A DNA stretch of 64,000 bases from Montifringilla adamsi (GCA_017590115.1 JAGGNK010009114.1:23875978-23939977); one strand, 5' to 3'; counted from the stretch's first letter, positions 10,894 to 25,028 are shown. A program made the numbers and translations. Notes: generated by a model not told the origin, from the letters alone.

Positions 10894-13559
10894 CAAGGTA
10901 TCTGGTTTTGTAACTCCATCTTAACGTGCTTTGCTCCTTTTTGGGCTTGCTAATGTACTGCAAATTGTCAATTCTTTAAAATATTCTAGAAGATGTCAGC
11001 TCACATCCTTGCTTGGCCTAAAGTCAAATGTAACAAATGCTTTGGTAAATAATTGGTGTAAGACTAGAGAACAAAGTCATCCATCAACGAGTCACAGGTT
11101 TTGTTTTGTTTCCAGTAAGTTCCTTCAGTGCAATTTCCTTTGGTAATAAATCTTAGATCTGTGATATTCAATAGCATTACACAACACTGAATTTTCTCTG
11201 TGTGTTTAACGTAGGCTAAACACCAATATGAAAACCAAGAGCTTACACAGACCTTTCACAGCATTTTTGAGTGTATAGTGGGCATAAAATATTTAAGATA
11301 TGAGCCAACTACTGCTCAGCTGAAGAGGAAACTTCTGTTATTCCCCCAGTGCTCATTATCAAGTTTGCTGAACTTTCCTCAGGAGCAGCTGGTGCTGGGC
11401 AATGCCTGATGAAATGAACAGTCTGGCTTGTCACATCACAAATGCTTCCTCGAGTTTGGAGTGGGTCACAGAGCAGAAATTGGCTGTTTCATGGAGCAGG
11501 AACCGTTGCATCAGCCACATTTCCAGCTTTTGGATAAAGCCTGCCCCAGTGCCCCTGAGTGAGGATCCCCCTGGCCCTGCAGAGCCCAGCACAGGAGATG
11601 AGGATCTGGGGAATGAGGCACTTCAGTGGTGCAAAAGAATCTCAACAGTTTGGAAAGGCATGCCTCCTTTTCTGGTGTGAATCAGTGAATCTGAGAATCT
11701 AATTCCCATTATATTAACCTTCTCTATTGCTGTGGTTTTGGTTTTATTTAAATTCTTTGGAAGGCAAATCAATTAGTAAAAGATTCAGTTGCACAAGCTC
11801 ACGGATGCATAAGGGTCTAAGTGGTTCATTAAATCAAAGAATAAATGGAAATATTTTTGATAAGTTCTGGCCTTCTATGTGTTTTAGGATCTGAGTCAAA
11901 ATAGTACAAAAACACAATGCAATTTGGTCCATTTTTTTTGGCTGAAATTACTGAGAATTTCAACGATTCTATAAGATTTTCAGATGAATTATGATGACCC
12001 TTTTATCACCAGTTTCTCTGAGACTGTCTTACCAAAACTGACTCCAGACTTATTTGGAAAAAAACTTGCAATGTTTTCCCCTAAAATAGCAGTATGAACC
12101 CATTTTCTGTTTCTGAAGACTACCTGTTCTTCCAGGAGATACTAAAGCAGAGATTAAACTCCAGGGAAATACGTGACCACCAGACCCATGGATCTGGAGA
12201 CAACAGGCAGATTCCAGTCTCTCGTGAGGTTTCTTGTTATTTTTTGTAAGGTGAAGGCAAGATATAGGTGGTATTTTAACATTTACACAAGGGCAGTGGA
12301 TGAAAGCATTGGCATCTCAAAAAGACTTTGTGGAATTTCTGGAATACCTGCAGCATTTCCTACAAATTGCTAATGTCATTTGGTGACAGGCTGCAAATAA
12401 CTTAAAATGGTTAAATATGATGCTTGTAGATGGGCTTGTTGAAAGCTTTGATCACAGAGAGAAAGGGACTCTTTTAAAAACCTACTGTTAACAGTAGGTA
12501 AAAAGTTAATGAGAAACATGTAAATAATTAATTCTTCCTCTAGAGCCAGAAAAGATTTGTTGTTGCTGTTAATGGACTCACAATATATGTTGTATTGTCT
12601 TTTCTGGAGTAAGCACTGAATTACTTGATCTCCATACAAAAGAAAATAATTTATTGCACCAACAGCTTTAATACTGTTTTCCCAGAAAACAGTATTTTCC
12701 TGGGTTAACTACAGGAGCATGCCTTGATGATAACACATGGCTCAGCTAAAGTGATACTTCAAAAATAAACAGGATATTTTAAATCAAAAAAACTGGAGAA
12801 GGGAAATATGGAAACAAATTCTGGCACTTGGTATTTGCAAGAAAGCTATTGCAAAGCACACAGAAGTGTCTCAGATGACCCAGCTGTAATACTGTATTTA
12901 AATAGATTTCCTTCCTCCACACAATGCTCTCTGAAGCAATTGCTCCAGGTGAAGCAAATTTATTTATTTCTATTTATTTACAAATATAATAAGCAGAGTC
13001 TGAAGGTCACAGCCTGAAGGTCATTCAGGTCGAAAATACCCACAGGATTGTTCAGATGTGGTCATTCCACAGCTGAACTGAAAATACACTCTCCCCACTT
13101 TATTTGGTAAATATTTTGGCAGTGTTACAGTAATCTCTCCCATAATTTGGTATTGTGGTATTAAGTAATGTAACTGCTCTTAGTTGGCTCGAGGAAAAGA
13201 ATTCCTTGATAGTTGTGATGAACTCTTAATTTTAATTCAACCTTTCTGACCTCATTCTCTGCATTGTTTTAGAAATTGGGCTGAAGCAGGGGCATCTCAT
13301 GGAGTGGTGTTTTGTCATGAACCAGAGGACAGCTGGGGGATAGGTACTGGGTGTAAAAAAACACATAAAAAATTGTCAGCCAGGTCCTTTCTGGATAAGA
13401 TAGTTCGTGGTACAGCTCCATCCATGTGTGACAGACACCAATGGTATTTAATCATTATAAATGCACAGGACCTACTCCTGCTCCTGATGGAAAAGTTGCA
13501 CCTTGGCTATCTGAAGCTATTAATTTTCATTTATAAGTAAATATAAGTGAATAAATATA

Positions 13560-13702
13560 GTGGAAGGATTATTATTATTTTAAATTATTATTATTTTTAT
13601 TTATATATTTTTATTTTTAAATTATTTTTATTTTTCATTTTTATATTTTTATTGTTGTTTTAAATTATTTTTGTTTTTATTGTTATTTTTATTTTTTTTA
13701 AT
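13560..13702. repeat. T-rich low-complexity region
   Basis: Irregular T-rich sequence built from TTATT, TTTTA and TTTTTAT units, about 140 bp. It is followed after roughly 90 bp of unique sequence by an A-rich tract, so the two flank a small unique island. Confidence 0.85.
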
Positions 13703-13789
13703 GAGAGCCGTAGTAAGTTCTGGAGCCTAGGGATTTACCAAGAGCTGCAAAGATACACACTAACACTAAAAAGAAGCTAACCTAAAAGG

Positions 13790-13927
13790 AAAAAAAAAAA
13801 AAAAAAAAAAAAAAAAACCCCACAAAAAACCCAAAAAAACAAAAACAAACAAACAAAAAAACCCCCAACCAAACAAACAAACAAAAACAACAAAAAACAA
13901 AAACAAAACAAAACAAAAAAAAAAAAA
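13790..13927. repeat. A-rich tract with CAAA-type repeats
   Basis: A run of about 28 A residues followed by irregular ACCCC, CAAAA and CAAA units, about 138 bp. No LINE or retrogene body is recognised upstream, so it is called low complexity rather than a retroposon tail. Confidence 0.9.
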
Positions 13928-15956
13928 TCTGTTCTAAAATGTTATAAACCATTCTTTGAGCATTTTCTTCTTAGTAATTAGACCACTATATGAAATTAAT
14001 TGTAATGATACTTAATTTATCTGCTCTATGTTACTCCTTAATAGTGTTTAGTGACCAGTATTTGAAATTTCTCTCCCTCTAAAGCACAAAATTTAAAGCT
14101 GTTACTCCCAGCTCATTTGCTGGGTTCCATACATGAGTGAAGCAGCAAATTGTTGTATATTAGTGTGGAGTTCTTCTTGCCTTTGCCTCACCACAGTCCT
14201 TTGATGCCATAATCAGCACAGTACAGAAGAATTGCCGCAACTCAACTTCTGGAGATCTCCATGCTCTTTTCCACCTCTGCTCATAATCGTAAAGAAGTGG
14301 GAAACTCCAGCCAAGGCAGACATAATGACCTTAGGGAAAAAACTGGGGGAAAAGCAATTTAAATATCCCAGGATATTTTTTTGTACTGATCATCCCAGGA
14401 GGAAGCCCTGGTGAGGTCCCAGCAGGGCTGCAGCCTCACCCATGCCCACACTAGTGCAGGACTAAGCTTGTGCCTTCCCTCATCCTCTGCATCACCACCT
14501 ATTCCACCTATTTTGCTATGGAATTCCACGAATTCCATAACAAAAGATGTTCTTCATCCCTTCAGCAGGTGCTTCATGCAGCCTCACCATCCTCCCCAGC
14601 AGAGTCCTGCCTCCAGGGAAACCTTTGCAGCTCAGGCAGCAGATCCCATCTCCTCTGAGCATCCCAAAAAGGGAAGCATTTTAAATTTCAGCGTCACCAG
14701 CAGGAGTTTCAGGACACTGAATTACTTCATCCTGTTTTCCTCTTTTCCCATGGGTGTCTGAAAGAGCTGGAGGTGTCACAGCTTTTATAACTTTGTAAAA
14801 ACCAGCGGGCTGATGGAGTGGGGGTAGGTCTTGTGCAACTCCAGCAATAGTTCCTCTGCAGGAATGGGAATCTCACTGACTTTTCACACCAGGGCTCCCA
14901 CTCATCTTCACCGAGGGACCCCGGCAGATTGTCTCCCCACAGCAACAGGCACATGCTTGAGCCTTTTTTCCTGCTTCCTGTGAAAGCTTTTCTCCACGGA
15001 TCCAACTGTTAGCAAGTTTTTGGTCATTTGGTGGGTGGGAAAAGCCTCGCACAATTCCAGGCACGCCATCCCTGTTTGTGCCTTAGGCTACAGGAGACGA
15101 TGAGCCTTGCCCACGTCAGCTGAGCTGGCAGCCTTGTGGCATTGCAGCTCATTGCTGCTGAATGCCACCCATGTGTCACAGGCCCCTCACGTCCTCCCTG
15201 GAAAACACTTGTGTCAGAAATGAGGCTACATCCAGCAGCAAGTGATCCTGTTGCATTGATAATTCCTGCAAGAATCATTCCTGGGCCTTTGTGACGTGCT
15301 GTTCCCCACATCTGGCCGTGGCAAGCATCTCAACTTGTCAGTGGACGTTGCTATTTCTGGGTTTCTGCTTGCCAGGCTGGATGTGAGCAGCTGCATGTGA
15401 CCTAGCAACAGATCTGGGAGAGCAAATGATATCAGTCCTGATGGGAATTAAAATCATATATCATTTACAGGGCACAGCTGCTCTAGGGGTGCTGCTCCCC
15501 ACGCAGAAATACTGTGAAAAATGTTCCCCAATTCCCTCCTCGTGTCATGCAAGGCAGACGTGTTTTGTTATGTGTCTATTTAGCTAAGCCTTACACAGCA
15601 AGCAGCCTGGGAAAGCATCAGCAGGCATCAATAATAGAAATAATTAAGAATTACGCGATGAGGGCTTACCAGGCATGTTCCAGTGTGTACCAGGGAGCTG
15701 GGAGTCACACACACTCTCATCTCCAAAGGAGCTCTCACTCCCTGAATTACCCAGCTGCCCAGCAGATGGTGGTATTATTTCAACTACTCTGCTCTGAGCT
15801 CCCTGGGAAGCAGCCAGGCTGCACGGAACAACCATCGGGAAAGCTGGTTCAGGATTTCACAGCTCACACTCTTGCATTTACAGGTTATTTCCTGCAGCAT
15901 CCTGATATTCCTTCTTGTAGAAATAAATGTTACTGATGTATATCAGCCTCCTGGTA

Positions 15957-16228
15957 CCCAAAGGGGACTTAGAAGAAGGTTGAAGAGGGAATTTCTTCAA
16001 GGGCAGAGAGTGACAGGACAAGGGGCAACAGCTTCACACTGACAGAGGGCAGGGTCAGATTGGAAATTAGGAAGAATTTCTTCCCTGTGAGGAGGTGAGG
16101 CCCTGGCACAGGGTGCCCAGAGAAGCTGTGCCTGCCCCATCCCTCTGTTCAAGGCCAGGTTGGATGAGGTTTTAAGCAACCTGGTCTAGAGGAAGTGTCC
16201 CTGCCCATGGCAGAGGGATTGGGTTGTA
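15957..16228 (+). mobile_element. CR1 LINE 3'-end fragment
   Basis: The sequence follows the avian CR1 3' region in order: GGGGACTTAGAAGAAGG, the tract GTGACAGGACAAGGGG, ATTAGGAAGAATTTCTTC, CTGTGAGGAGGTGAGG, GGTGCCCAGAGAAGCTGTG, CAAGGCCAGGTTGGATG, AACCTGGTCTAG and CTGCCCATGGCAGAGGG. It lacks the last part of the element, including the usual ATTCTATG repeats, and is 5' truncated like most CR1 copies. There is no reading frame left. Antisense frames across it share a meaningless LLWAPCA peptide with other copies. Confidence 0.95.
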
Positions 16229-19200
16229 ACATGCTTGTAGTTGTCTTGCATAAAATGCGGGTGACATGAGGGAGATTCCCTTCTCACTATCTGGAAGAAA
16301 TAATTCTTTGAAAGGTCTGTTTTCCAGAAATTTCAATCAGCTACAAGCAGCATTTAAGCCATGGCCTTGTGGTGTCATTACCTCCTGGGAATTCCAGCCT
16401 TTTCCACAGCTTATGTGGGACAACCCAATTACTCATCATCTCTACTAGCAATAAACTCTTTCTTTCTTTTTCAGTTCTTGTAGCATTTTATTCTGCTGTA
16501 GTATTTTCCCCTCCTGAGCAGATACTTCATTAGATTTGCTGACTCTCTTCCATCTCCTTTTTGCAGTCTGTGTTTTGTCCTTTTCCCTCTGAGCTGCTGG
16601 CACATCTACAAACATCAGCTCCTCTCCTGGCTTTTTGGCTGCCATGGAGCAAGATTCCCCAAGGGAGAAGTAAACCCCATCCCAGATTTGATGGTGTTGG
16701 TGCCTTTGGATGGGAGCTGGAGAGGGGAAACAGCATTTTTAGTGTGGAGTCTCTCTCTACTCTCTTAACTTGTACTTAATCTTTTGCTTTCTTTATCATA
16801 ATCCATTGAAGTCTGACATGGTCAGTCACCAGCTGGGAATGATCACCCAAAGGCAGTTGGAAAAATCTGTTTGCTGAATAATACTCAATAATAATTGATA
16901 ATATTCAATCAGTTGCGACCTGACACAATTCCAGATGAATGAGGAATGACATATTTCAGTGCAGACTTCAAGAGCTGCTGCACATATTTAGCTGCTGTGG
17001 ATTTCATGAATACTTTATATGAACTCAAAGTCTGGAACATGATGCAGGTAATTTTCCTGATGCCAGCAGGAGCAGAAATTTGTCATACCTATTTAGGTCT
17101 TGTGACTCTATATTAGAGTGCTAAGAAAGCAATAACTGATTATGAATATTGAATATGATGTAAAAAAATATTTAGGACCAAATTTTTTTTTTTTTTTTGT
17201 AAATATTGCTCATCTGCAGCTTTCCTCAAGCTCTATCACTTAACCTGCAGCCAGGTTGCACAGAGCTGGCAGAACATCCCAGCCTCTGGAAATCTGGCCC
17301 TGGTGGGAACTCTCAGAAAAATCAGAATTTTGAGGCACCCACAATGCAAATACAGCTGAAATTTGAGGGTGGGACCCAAGATTTTGTTTTAAGTGTGTTT
17401 CCTCAAACAGCTCAGGCCATCCCTGACCAAGGCTGGTACTGCAGAGCTGTAGCCCAGGTTGCAGTTATCCCACCCACTCAGCCATGCACAGTGAGGTATC
17501 AAAATGTGAGAGACATGAGAAGGAGACTGCTCATGAGAACTGCAGAGTATAACTTTTGTAATGTAAGGCAATTTATATGTAAAATATCTGCAATCTGAAA
17601 AAAGTGTCTTAAATACAATATTCCAAATTCAGCAATAAAAATCCTGTATCTGACAAAGATAAAACAGTGTATTAAAAACATGTCACTCAGAGAGGAGGTG
17701 TTTGTGGGGGAAACAAGGTTTGTAATGTGGAGTTGAAATAGTGGTGGCATGAGCAGGGTCAGTCATGCACAGCTGATCCCTGTCCCCAGAAGGGGCAGGA
17801 TGGGAATTTGGAGGTGCAGAAATACTTCACTCTTCAGAAGGTGGCTGTGGGCACCAGGACTCTGCACTGGGGCTGCCAGGACTGTGGGTTTGTAGAATTG
17901 GATCCTATAATAATAGGAACTAGTTGGTCAAGTGGTAAATTCTTCTAAATTGGCTCAAGTGGGAATAGTCTAGAAATTCCTTTCTTCTTTGTGTTCCAGG
18001 CCCCAAAGCACTTCATTTTCAAACAGTTAAAAATAATTAATAAACTAATCAAGTCTTACCTAATCATCCTGGTTATGAATATTATGAATATTACCTTTGA
18101 ATCTCCCTGGTCTTTTCGATGGCATTTCACTGCACTTGATCTCTACACAGAAGATCAGAAGATTTCCTTGTAACCCAAAGACAAACTAAGGAGATCTCTC
18201 AAAGTAGAAAATAGAAGCAGTTCCCTAACTGACAGAAAAAGCACCCAAAAAAAATTCACCAAGGAGAGTGGAATAATGCATACCCTACATCCTTGAAATG
18301 AATTTTAGACAGCTGTAGAGGAACTGGGACATTTCAGTTGTACTGTACCAAAAATGAGGTCACAGCCTAGAATTAGATCTTTATATATCTTGTCTGTGCT
18401 TGATTAGAGTGGTGGGATGAACTGCAAGAAGTTTTCTAGTATTTTCTCTCTCTCTCTTTTTTTTTTTTCTTTTTCCCAGTTAAATCTGTTTCCAAAGTAG
18501 TAAGATGGAAGGTTTAGATGCTGGAAAGCAACTCTGCCATCAAGCAGTCTCAGTCACAAAAGACATAAAACATGTAATACAGTGTGTAATTTAACAGGAT
18601 TATCAGAAAGTGTTACCCAAGATTTTGTTCTACTAAATGTTCACCCATCCTTTGTCAAGTATTTCTAATTACCAGGATTTTAATGGTAATGTTTAACAGC
18701 CCCAGAACTCCAGGGTCTTTTAATATCTGCCACAACTGAGTTTTCAATTATCATAATTCTGTCCTTAATTTCCATCATCATAATTATCCTTCATTACAGC
18801 AACATTCTTAAACTGGACTCATCAAAGCAAAATTTTTCCTTGTTTAACTTGACTTGCAACTCAGACTGGGATTTAACCTGTCAAACTGTCATTTCACTCT
18901 ATAATTTCAATAAGTGGAAAAAGCACCAACCCACTTTGGTTTTTCCCCATGCAGCAGTTGTTGTTTTGGTGTGGGGGACACACCATGATTTTTGTCAAAA
19001 CTGAGTGTCAAGGGTTGAGTATTTATACAATTCTTGTAATAATAGCAGGAATAGTGCAAGATAGAACTCTGTGATATTTGCAACAGTCACTCACATCACA
19101 GCATGGCTGACCTTCAGAGAAGCCAGCATGTAACAAAAGAGTATTTGTAATAGATAAGAGCCATCTCTCTGATAATTCACCTATCTTAGAAGAGCAATCC

Positions 19201-19819
19201 ACTTGATATGCTATTAATTACATTAAAAAATGCTAGGATACCAGCAAGCTACACCTCTTAATTTATTGAAATTTCTCATATGCAATTCATTTCCAAAGCG
19301 CCTCAACGTTTGCATTTGGAAAATGTGATGAGCCTACAAAGGAATTTCGATGTTCTCAGTGTCAGATCTTCCAGCCTCCAGCAGCTGTGAGTGACCTCAG
19401 TGTGATGGCAAAGCAGGATGGAGTCTGTCTGCCTCCAAAAGGGGCTTTCAAGCCCACTGAAGCAGGTCACTGGAAGCAGTGGTGCACTGCTGCATGGAGT
19501 CATTCCCCACCTCGCCCTGAGCTCATTGAAGGCAATTTTATTGCTGATTTTGTGGGAACAGACTCCAGCTCTCCATCCCTTTGTCAACGTCCTTTCAAAA
19601 TCCCTTCTGCAGTGCTTCATCCAAGAACTCAATTTCACAAATTCAGATCAGGAGGACTGCAAATCAAATGTAGCTGTGACAAGCAGGTCATGATAAAGAG
19701 TTGGGGGCTGTTTATTACTTTGAGTACTTCTGTGGTATTTCCTCTCTTAAGCCTGCGTAGCAGCCTCAGCTTAGAAGGTTTGTAAATTAAAACTAGAATA
19801 TAAGAAATACTACATCATA

Positions 19820-19877
19820 GAGAAAAATAACTGGCAATCTCACTTTATTTGATGGAGAAAAATAACTGGCAATCTCA
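19820..19877. repeat. 35-bp period direct duplication
   Basis: A 23-bp segment starting GAGAAAAATAACTGGC at 19820-19842 recurs exactly at 19855-19877, 12 bp after the first copy ends. It is a recent small local duplication. Confidence 0.9.
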
Positions 19878-20906
19878 TTATCCTCTATCCCACAGCCCTG
19901 TGGGATGCTGTGTGGTGCAAGGAGATTGTGGGGTGTAAGCCAGCCCTGGTAGCCAGCTGAGCCTGGGAGTGCCTCTAGAATTTTGGACCAGTCACTTGAC
20001 CTTCTTCCCTTTCATTCAAGAAAACTGGAAAATCAGAGGCAACACAGACCCAGAGTGAAAACTGGACATTGCTTATAGCAGTGTTTTCCAGAAAGGTGAA
20101 TTGCAAAGCATAATTTTGGAACAGCAGCTTTGTTCAGTGCTGTAATAATGTGTGTGCCACATGCAAGCAGCAATTCCATATATACAGAGTGCAATATAAA
20201 TTTGTGAGATTTATAGATGCATGTCTTTGCTTTTTGGCTGTGTGCTATGCACTAAAGAGATCTTCTTGCAGCTGCCTAAAATCTATAGATAATAAAAGTG
20301 TAGCCCATACTCAATTGCTAATTAATCTAGATCTTCTCTTTACATTTTATTAATTTTAATGCAGCTGATTAGCGGGCAAAAGACATGATTTATATAAAGG
20401 CTGCACTTAGCTCATTGCAAGAAGCTTAAACTCTCAGCTGTAACATGAGAAGGAGGGAGCCTGGAAACATTTTATTTCTCTCTCTTCTGCATCCTTGTTC
20501 TCTGCAATCCAGTGTTGACTGCACAGTCTGGCCAGGTGGACACAGAGCCATTCCTGCTCTTGGCCATAGCTGATCTTGGTGATCATCCTGCACATTCCTG
20601 TTATTCCTGGTCCTGCTGATCATCCTGCTCCATTCAGGCTGGAGCAGATGACCTCCAGATGTTCTTCCCACAGACATTTCTGGATTCCCTTGGTCCTGCT
20701 GCTCCGGGGTACAAAATCAGCCTTGATGACATCACCTGTGTGCAGGGGACACTGCAGGGCCTGAGGTGCCTTACTGATCTTTTTAAGATGTTATCTTGGG
20801 AACCTTAAAATCCTCAGGAGGATTCATGTTCATTTTGATTCATGTTTGCCTGGGAACTCTTCTGAGGGTGCAAATCTGGGTCTTTTGGCCCCACTAAGTG
20901 CCTTTG

Positions 20907-21000
20907 ATCCAGAACCTGCAACTGATGTAAATGGGAGACGGTAGACAAAACATATCCAGAACCTGCAACTGATGTAAATGGGAGATGGTAGACAAAACAT
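20907..21000. repeat. 47-bp tandem duplication
   Basis: The unit at 20907-20953 is repeated directly at 20954-21000 with a single difference (GAGACGG against GAGATGG). The near identity points to a recent duplication. It lies just upstream of an A-rich tract (about 21033-21064). Confidence 0.95.
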
Positions 21001-24000
21001 ATCCCCTCAATGGTAATAAAACATACTCCCTCAAAAAAAAAAAACCCCAAAACAAACAAAAAAAGGACACCATAAAATATATTTTCCATCTAAGATGATA
21101 GTTAATTTACTTTTTAAAAGTTTTACTTTTTGTTACTTTTTAAAAATTTTCTATTTCACATAACAGTTCCTGAGCTGCTGACAATTCCAGAGTAGCAGAC
21201 TGAGAGCAGTTTTGTTCTTCCTTTCTGATAAAACTCCTCCTGTTCTCACAAATGTTGCTACAGTTGCAGTAGGATAATGTTAGCAGTGAAATCTACCTGT
21301 GTCAGATCAACGTGATTTGATTTACAGTCTGTATGTAGCTACTTAATTCATAGCTATATAAATAAATATTTTAAAAAATCAAGTACTGCAAATAAATATG
21401 TCAGAGTGGGAATAACTAAGACAGTTTATGGAAATATCAATAATGCCATGAGTATGTGTGTGACACCAAAGAAATAAGCAATTACAAGGCATGGCTTGAA
21501 TACTACTACTGTGGTAGGAAGGCAGCTTGAAGCAAGGATGAGGATTTTTATTTCCTGATGGCATTTTGAGAGCCAGCCCCCTTACAAGCTGGTGATCCTT
21601 AACGCTGTTAAGAACTGTCCAGATTAAAGCAAATTCGTGCACGTGAAAGGGTAAATAAATGCATATGCTTGATCTTACCTGGTTGTTTTCATGCAGTCCC
21701 AGTGTAACTGCTCTTTACATCCATAAAGTTAATCAACATCATGACTGATAAATCTTCTCCTGTTGTGGCCCATTTAAAATTTTTAGAAATTATTGCCTGG
21801 CTTAAATAATGAGAGGATGAAATAGCATTTGCTTCTACTCTTTGGACTAGCTTTGTGCTGCAACACTTGCAATGTACAGGAATGTATAATTAAAAATTAT
21901 CTACTATGTTTTAAAAATATTTACTGAAAACACTTTTGTTCACACAATATTGCCTATTCTTCTTCAATTTGGGTTTCTAGTAGAAACATCTTGAATTTCA
22001 GGGGTGATCAAGAGAGGCAGCACAAAGCATTGTCCCAAGCTCAAGTAAATTCATAACCAAGTTTTATCTGTCCTGGATGAATTAGTAGCTCTTGCTAAGC
22101 ATTGCTCTGGGTATGGCCCATCTGCCACTTCAGCACATTCTACCCAATATCTTCTGTAAGGTGGAAGCAAAAAAAGAGTCATTCTTTGCTTAACCTCTAC
22201 TTGAAGGAGAATCTGTCTCATAAATGTTGGGCCCCGAGTGGGGAAAGTATCTGAGCTCACCCAGAGCCAGCTGCGCTGGGAGCTGGCTGCATTGCAGGAG
22301 TCCTTCACAGCTGGAATTCCTATTTCATCTGCTGGGACTGAATTCAGTGCACTTCATCCAAGCAGCCCCCAGAAGAGGCAGGCAGGCATATTCTACCAGC
22401 AAAATCAAAATTTGGCTGCGTGTGGAGAGTTGACTCTGGCTTGAGTTACCTTCATGAACACGAGTGCATATTTCAAACGCTGCAAGCACATATGGTAATG
22501 GCTGGCAATTAGGCATCCCCTGACAAGGGTATTTGTCTTCAAAGTCAACAAATGCAGTATGATCACCCTTTGTCTAGGTAAAGAACAAAAGTATTGCAGT
22601 TCCTTATTTAAAATTATTTACTTTGTTTATCATTCATAAAAGTCTAATCACGCCATCATTTAATAAAATAATATTGAAAGAGCCAGCAAGATCTCAGCAA
22701 GGAATTTTATCTGTCCTTTGATTGCAGTAACTTACAGGCCAAGCAGAAAAGCACTAAAGAAAATGGAAAACATTCATCCTGTTCACTTTTCTATTAGCAC
22801 AGAATTATTTTGCCTTCTGTTTCATCAGTGTCTTGTCTAGTCTGGTCTCCAGTGTTCCTATGAGACTTCTGAAATAATTTAGCAATAAAATAGATAGTGC
22901 TGTTAAAATTTTCTTTTTGATATGTATTGGCATTTGTCAGATATTTCACTTTTCTCTGATTAAGAAGAAGTGGCGAAATGTAAACCTTAAGCAATCTTTT
23001 TTTTTGCAGGGCGTTTGTTTTTTTTTTTTTATTAAATGTGATGAAAACAAAGATTTTTTTTTTTAAAGTCATACTAAAATTAGGATTTGGTTATGATCAT
23101 GAGATAAAATTTAACAAGTCACATTTACAACCTCTGAGTTAATGTCCTGTCCAATGAATCATATTTGTGTGTCCTTTTTATGACATTTCTGTCATTGATA
23201 AGAAGAAGCTGCCCTATAGTGCTTGTGATCAAGCCTGTTATTCATAGGCATGTTTTCAGATGAAACTGTAATAAAGAAATATTTTCAACAGAGCTTTCTT
23301 TAACAAAATATTAAATGCATTTTTGCAAATTAAATCAAATATAAAGGAAAGCATGATAAAGGCAAATATGTCAACAGTCACAGGCTATGCAGTCCTGTCC
23401 TTGGCTGACTGAGGGAAAGCTTTTTCTGCTTTGGTAAATATTAAGAGTAGAATCTGAAAAACACTAATTAATGTGCACAGTGCCTATTGACTCTCAGAAA
23501 GACAGGACTTTTCAAGGTCACTTATCCATTTTCAATTATTCCATCTTTAGGCTTTAACAGGAGACTCCCATCACCATAGTGTTCAACAAAAAATGGTGTG
23601 TCATGTATTAGGAGCTACTCTAATGAGTGAAAAATCTAAATCCATTTTATTTAACTATTTAAAACCTTCCATTAGGGGAGCCTTGCCTGGGGTTTGGAGA
23701 GGGGATCCAAAAATTCCTTGGATGGTGGGGAGGAAAAAGTGTAGTAATTCCCTCTGATAATGAATGCAGACCAGTTAATCTTCCTCTGACTCCAAAACAC
23801 TTTCACCTGGGCCCAAAGTGAGCTGTCATTGGAAAAAAAAATCATAAATAAATATTTTAATAGCAAGAGCAGACTGAATGACTGCTCATAGAGGAGAAGA
23901 GCTGTTGTTATGACCAACATCAGATTAAAAATGAGTGTTCCAGAATAAATTCCTTATTGGATGTAAAACCTGTCCTTCCCTGAGGAACTGAAGGTTGGTT

Positions 24001-25028
24001 GTTTCTTTTTAAGGGAAAAAGCCAAAAGACTACAAAGGCAATAAAGAGGAATCATACAATCTGCCAGCAAGGCAAAGAGAGAAGTCTGGATATGTGCATC
24101 CCATTTTGCCTTGTATGCTGACAACTGATACTGAGAAATACCACCAGCCCGTAGCTCCGTCCTCCCACTGCTCATCCTAATCTTGCCTAAAAAGAAAATA
24201 AAAAAAATGGAGTCTAGTTTTAAGAATACAGTTTCCTGTCCTGGAACAGTGGGGAGCCAGTGATGAAGGGAAACACTGAGATAAAAGTAGGATTTCATGA
24301 ACAAGGAATATTTATATTATAATTAGCCCAAGAAGAAAAATGGGTTATGTGAGCATCAGGAGGCATATTTCGTCCTGTGATACCAAAATTTCAATTCACC
24401 TCCGGGATGGAGGCTTACAAAATCCTGAGTTGGAAACGTGTTGAAACAAACTGTTCCATTTCCAGCTCTGGCACCAGCAGCACACAGGGTGAGCCACCCA
24501 CTTCTGCTCTGTCTCAGCTTCCAGCTCTGAAAAACAGGTTAATAACACCTATCTCGCAGAGAAGTCGTGAGCTTGCATTTTTCAGCCAGATTGGAGACAG
24601 CCAGAAAACACGCTGAGGTAACTGACTGATAGTTGCAAAGCACTTTGAATGTAAATATCCAGTAGCCTGACTTTATTCAGGATTTCTTATCTTTAATTTC
24701 CCATTTACAAACATGTGGCACGCTTTTTAGTTGCAAAAGGCATTTTTTAAGGGAGCTTACAAGTGGTAGCATATCAGAAGATCAGAACAGGGTGGATTTG
24801 TTGTGCTTCTTTCAGGTTAACTGTTTGCAGCTTTTACCACAGAAGTTTCAAAAGTGCAAGCTAACAAATCTAAATGCCTATTTATCTTCAAATTTAGCAT
24901 TTGGAAAACTAATAGCATGATGGTTTTATTCCCATCATTTCGGTGATTTTTCTTCTTTCCATTTCTGTCTTAATCTTGTGCTTTTATCCTCTTTAGTTTT
25001 TATTACCTGGTGTTTGATTTCTTCCCAG

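Larger units (their letters stand above)
10437..15956. other. No gene seen; AT-rich sequence with low-complexity tracts
   Basis: Apart from the listed repeats this is unique-looking sequence. A perfect 20-bp palindrome centred on GTTAAC lies at 12480-12499. A 10-bp inverted repeat around GAATTC with a 3-bp spacer lies at 14517-14539. The region from about 14400 to 15950 is richer in G+C and so carries longer open frames (up to 140 codons at 15514-15936), none recognisable. Confidence 0.55.
16229..25028. other. No gene seen; intergenic sequence
   Basis: Contents are unique-looking AT-rich sequence, T runs (for example 17183-17200), a CT/T-rich tract at about 18446-18477, and the tandem duplications at 19820-19877 and 20907-21000. 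A lysine- and glutamate-rich frame of 66 codons on the minus strand (16645-16445) has no recognisable family. Nothing else stands out. Confidence 0.55.

Noticed and set aside
13790..13927. A-rich tract as the tail of a retrogene or SINE
   Set aside because: The sequence directly upstream shows no recognisable gene, SINE or LINE body and no target-site duplication was found.
15514..15936. Plus-strand 140-codon frame
   Set aside because: Lies in a G+C-richer patch where stops are rarer; no recognisable protein and no gene context.
15997..16179. Minus-strand frame with peptide LLWAPCA, resembling frames at 46121-46367
   Set aside because: Both are antisense to CR1 3'-end fragments; the shared peptide reflects the shared repeat, not a protein family.
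16445..16645. Minus-strand 66-codon frame rich in lysine and glutamate, coiled-coil-like
   Set aside because: No recognisable family, no splice or start support beyond an ATG, and A-rich sequence readily gives K/E-rich frames.
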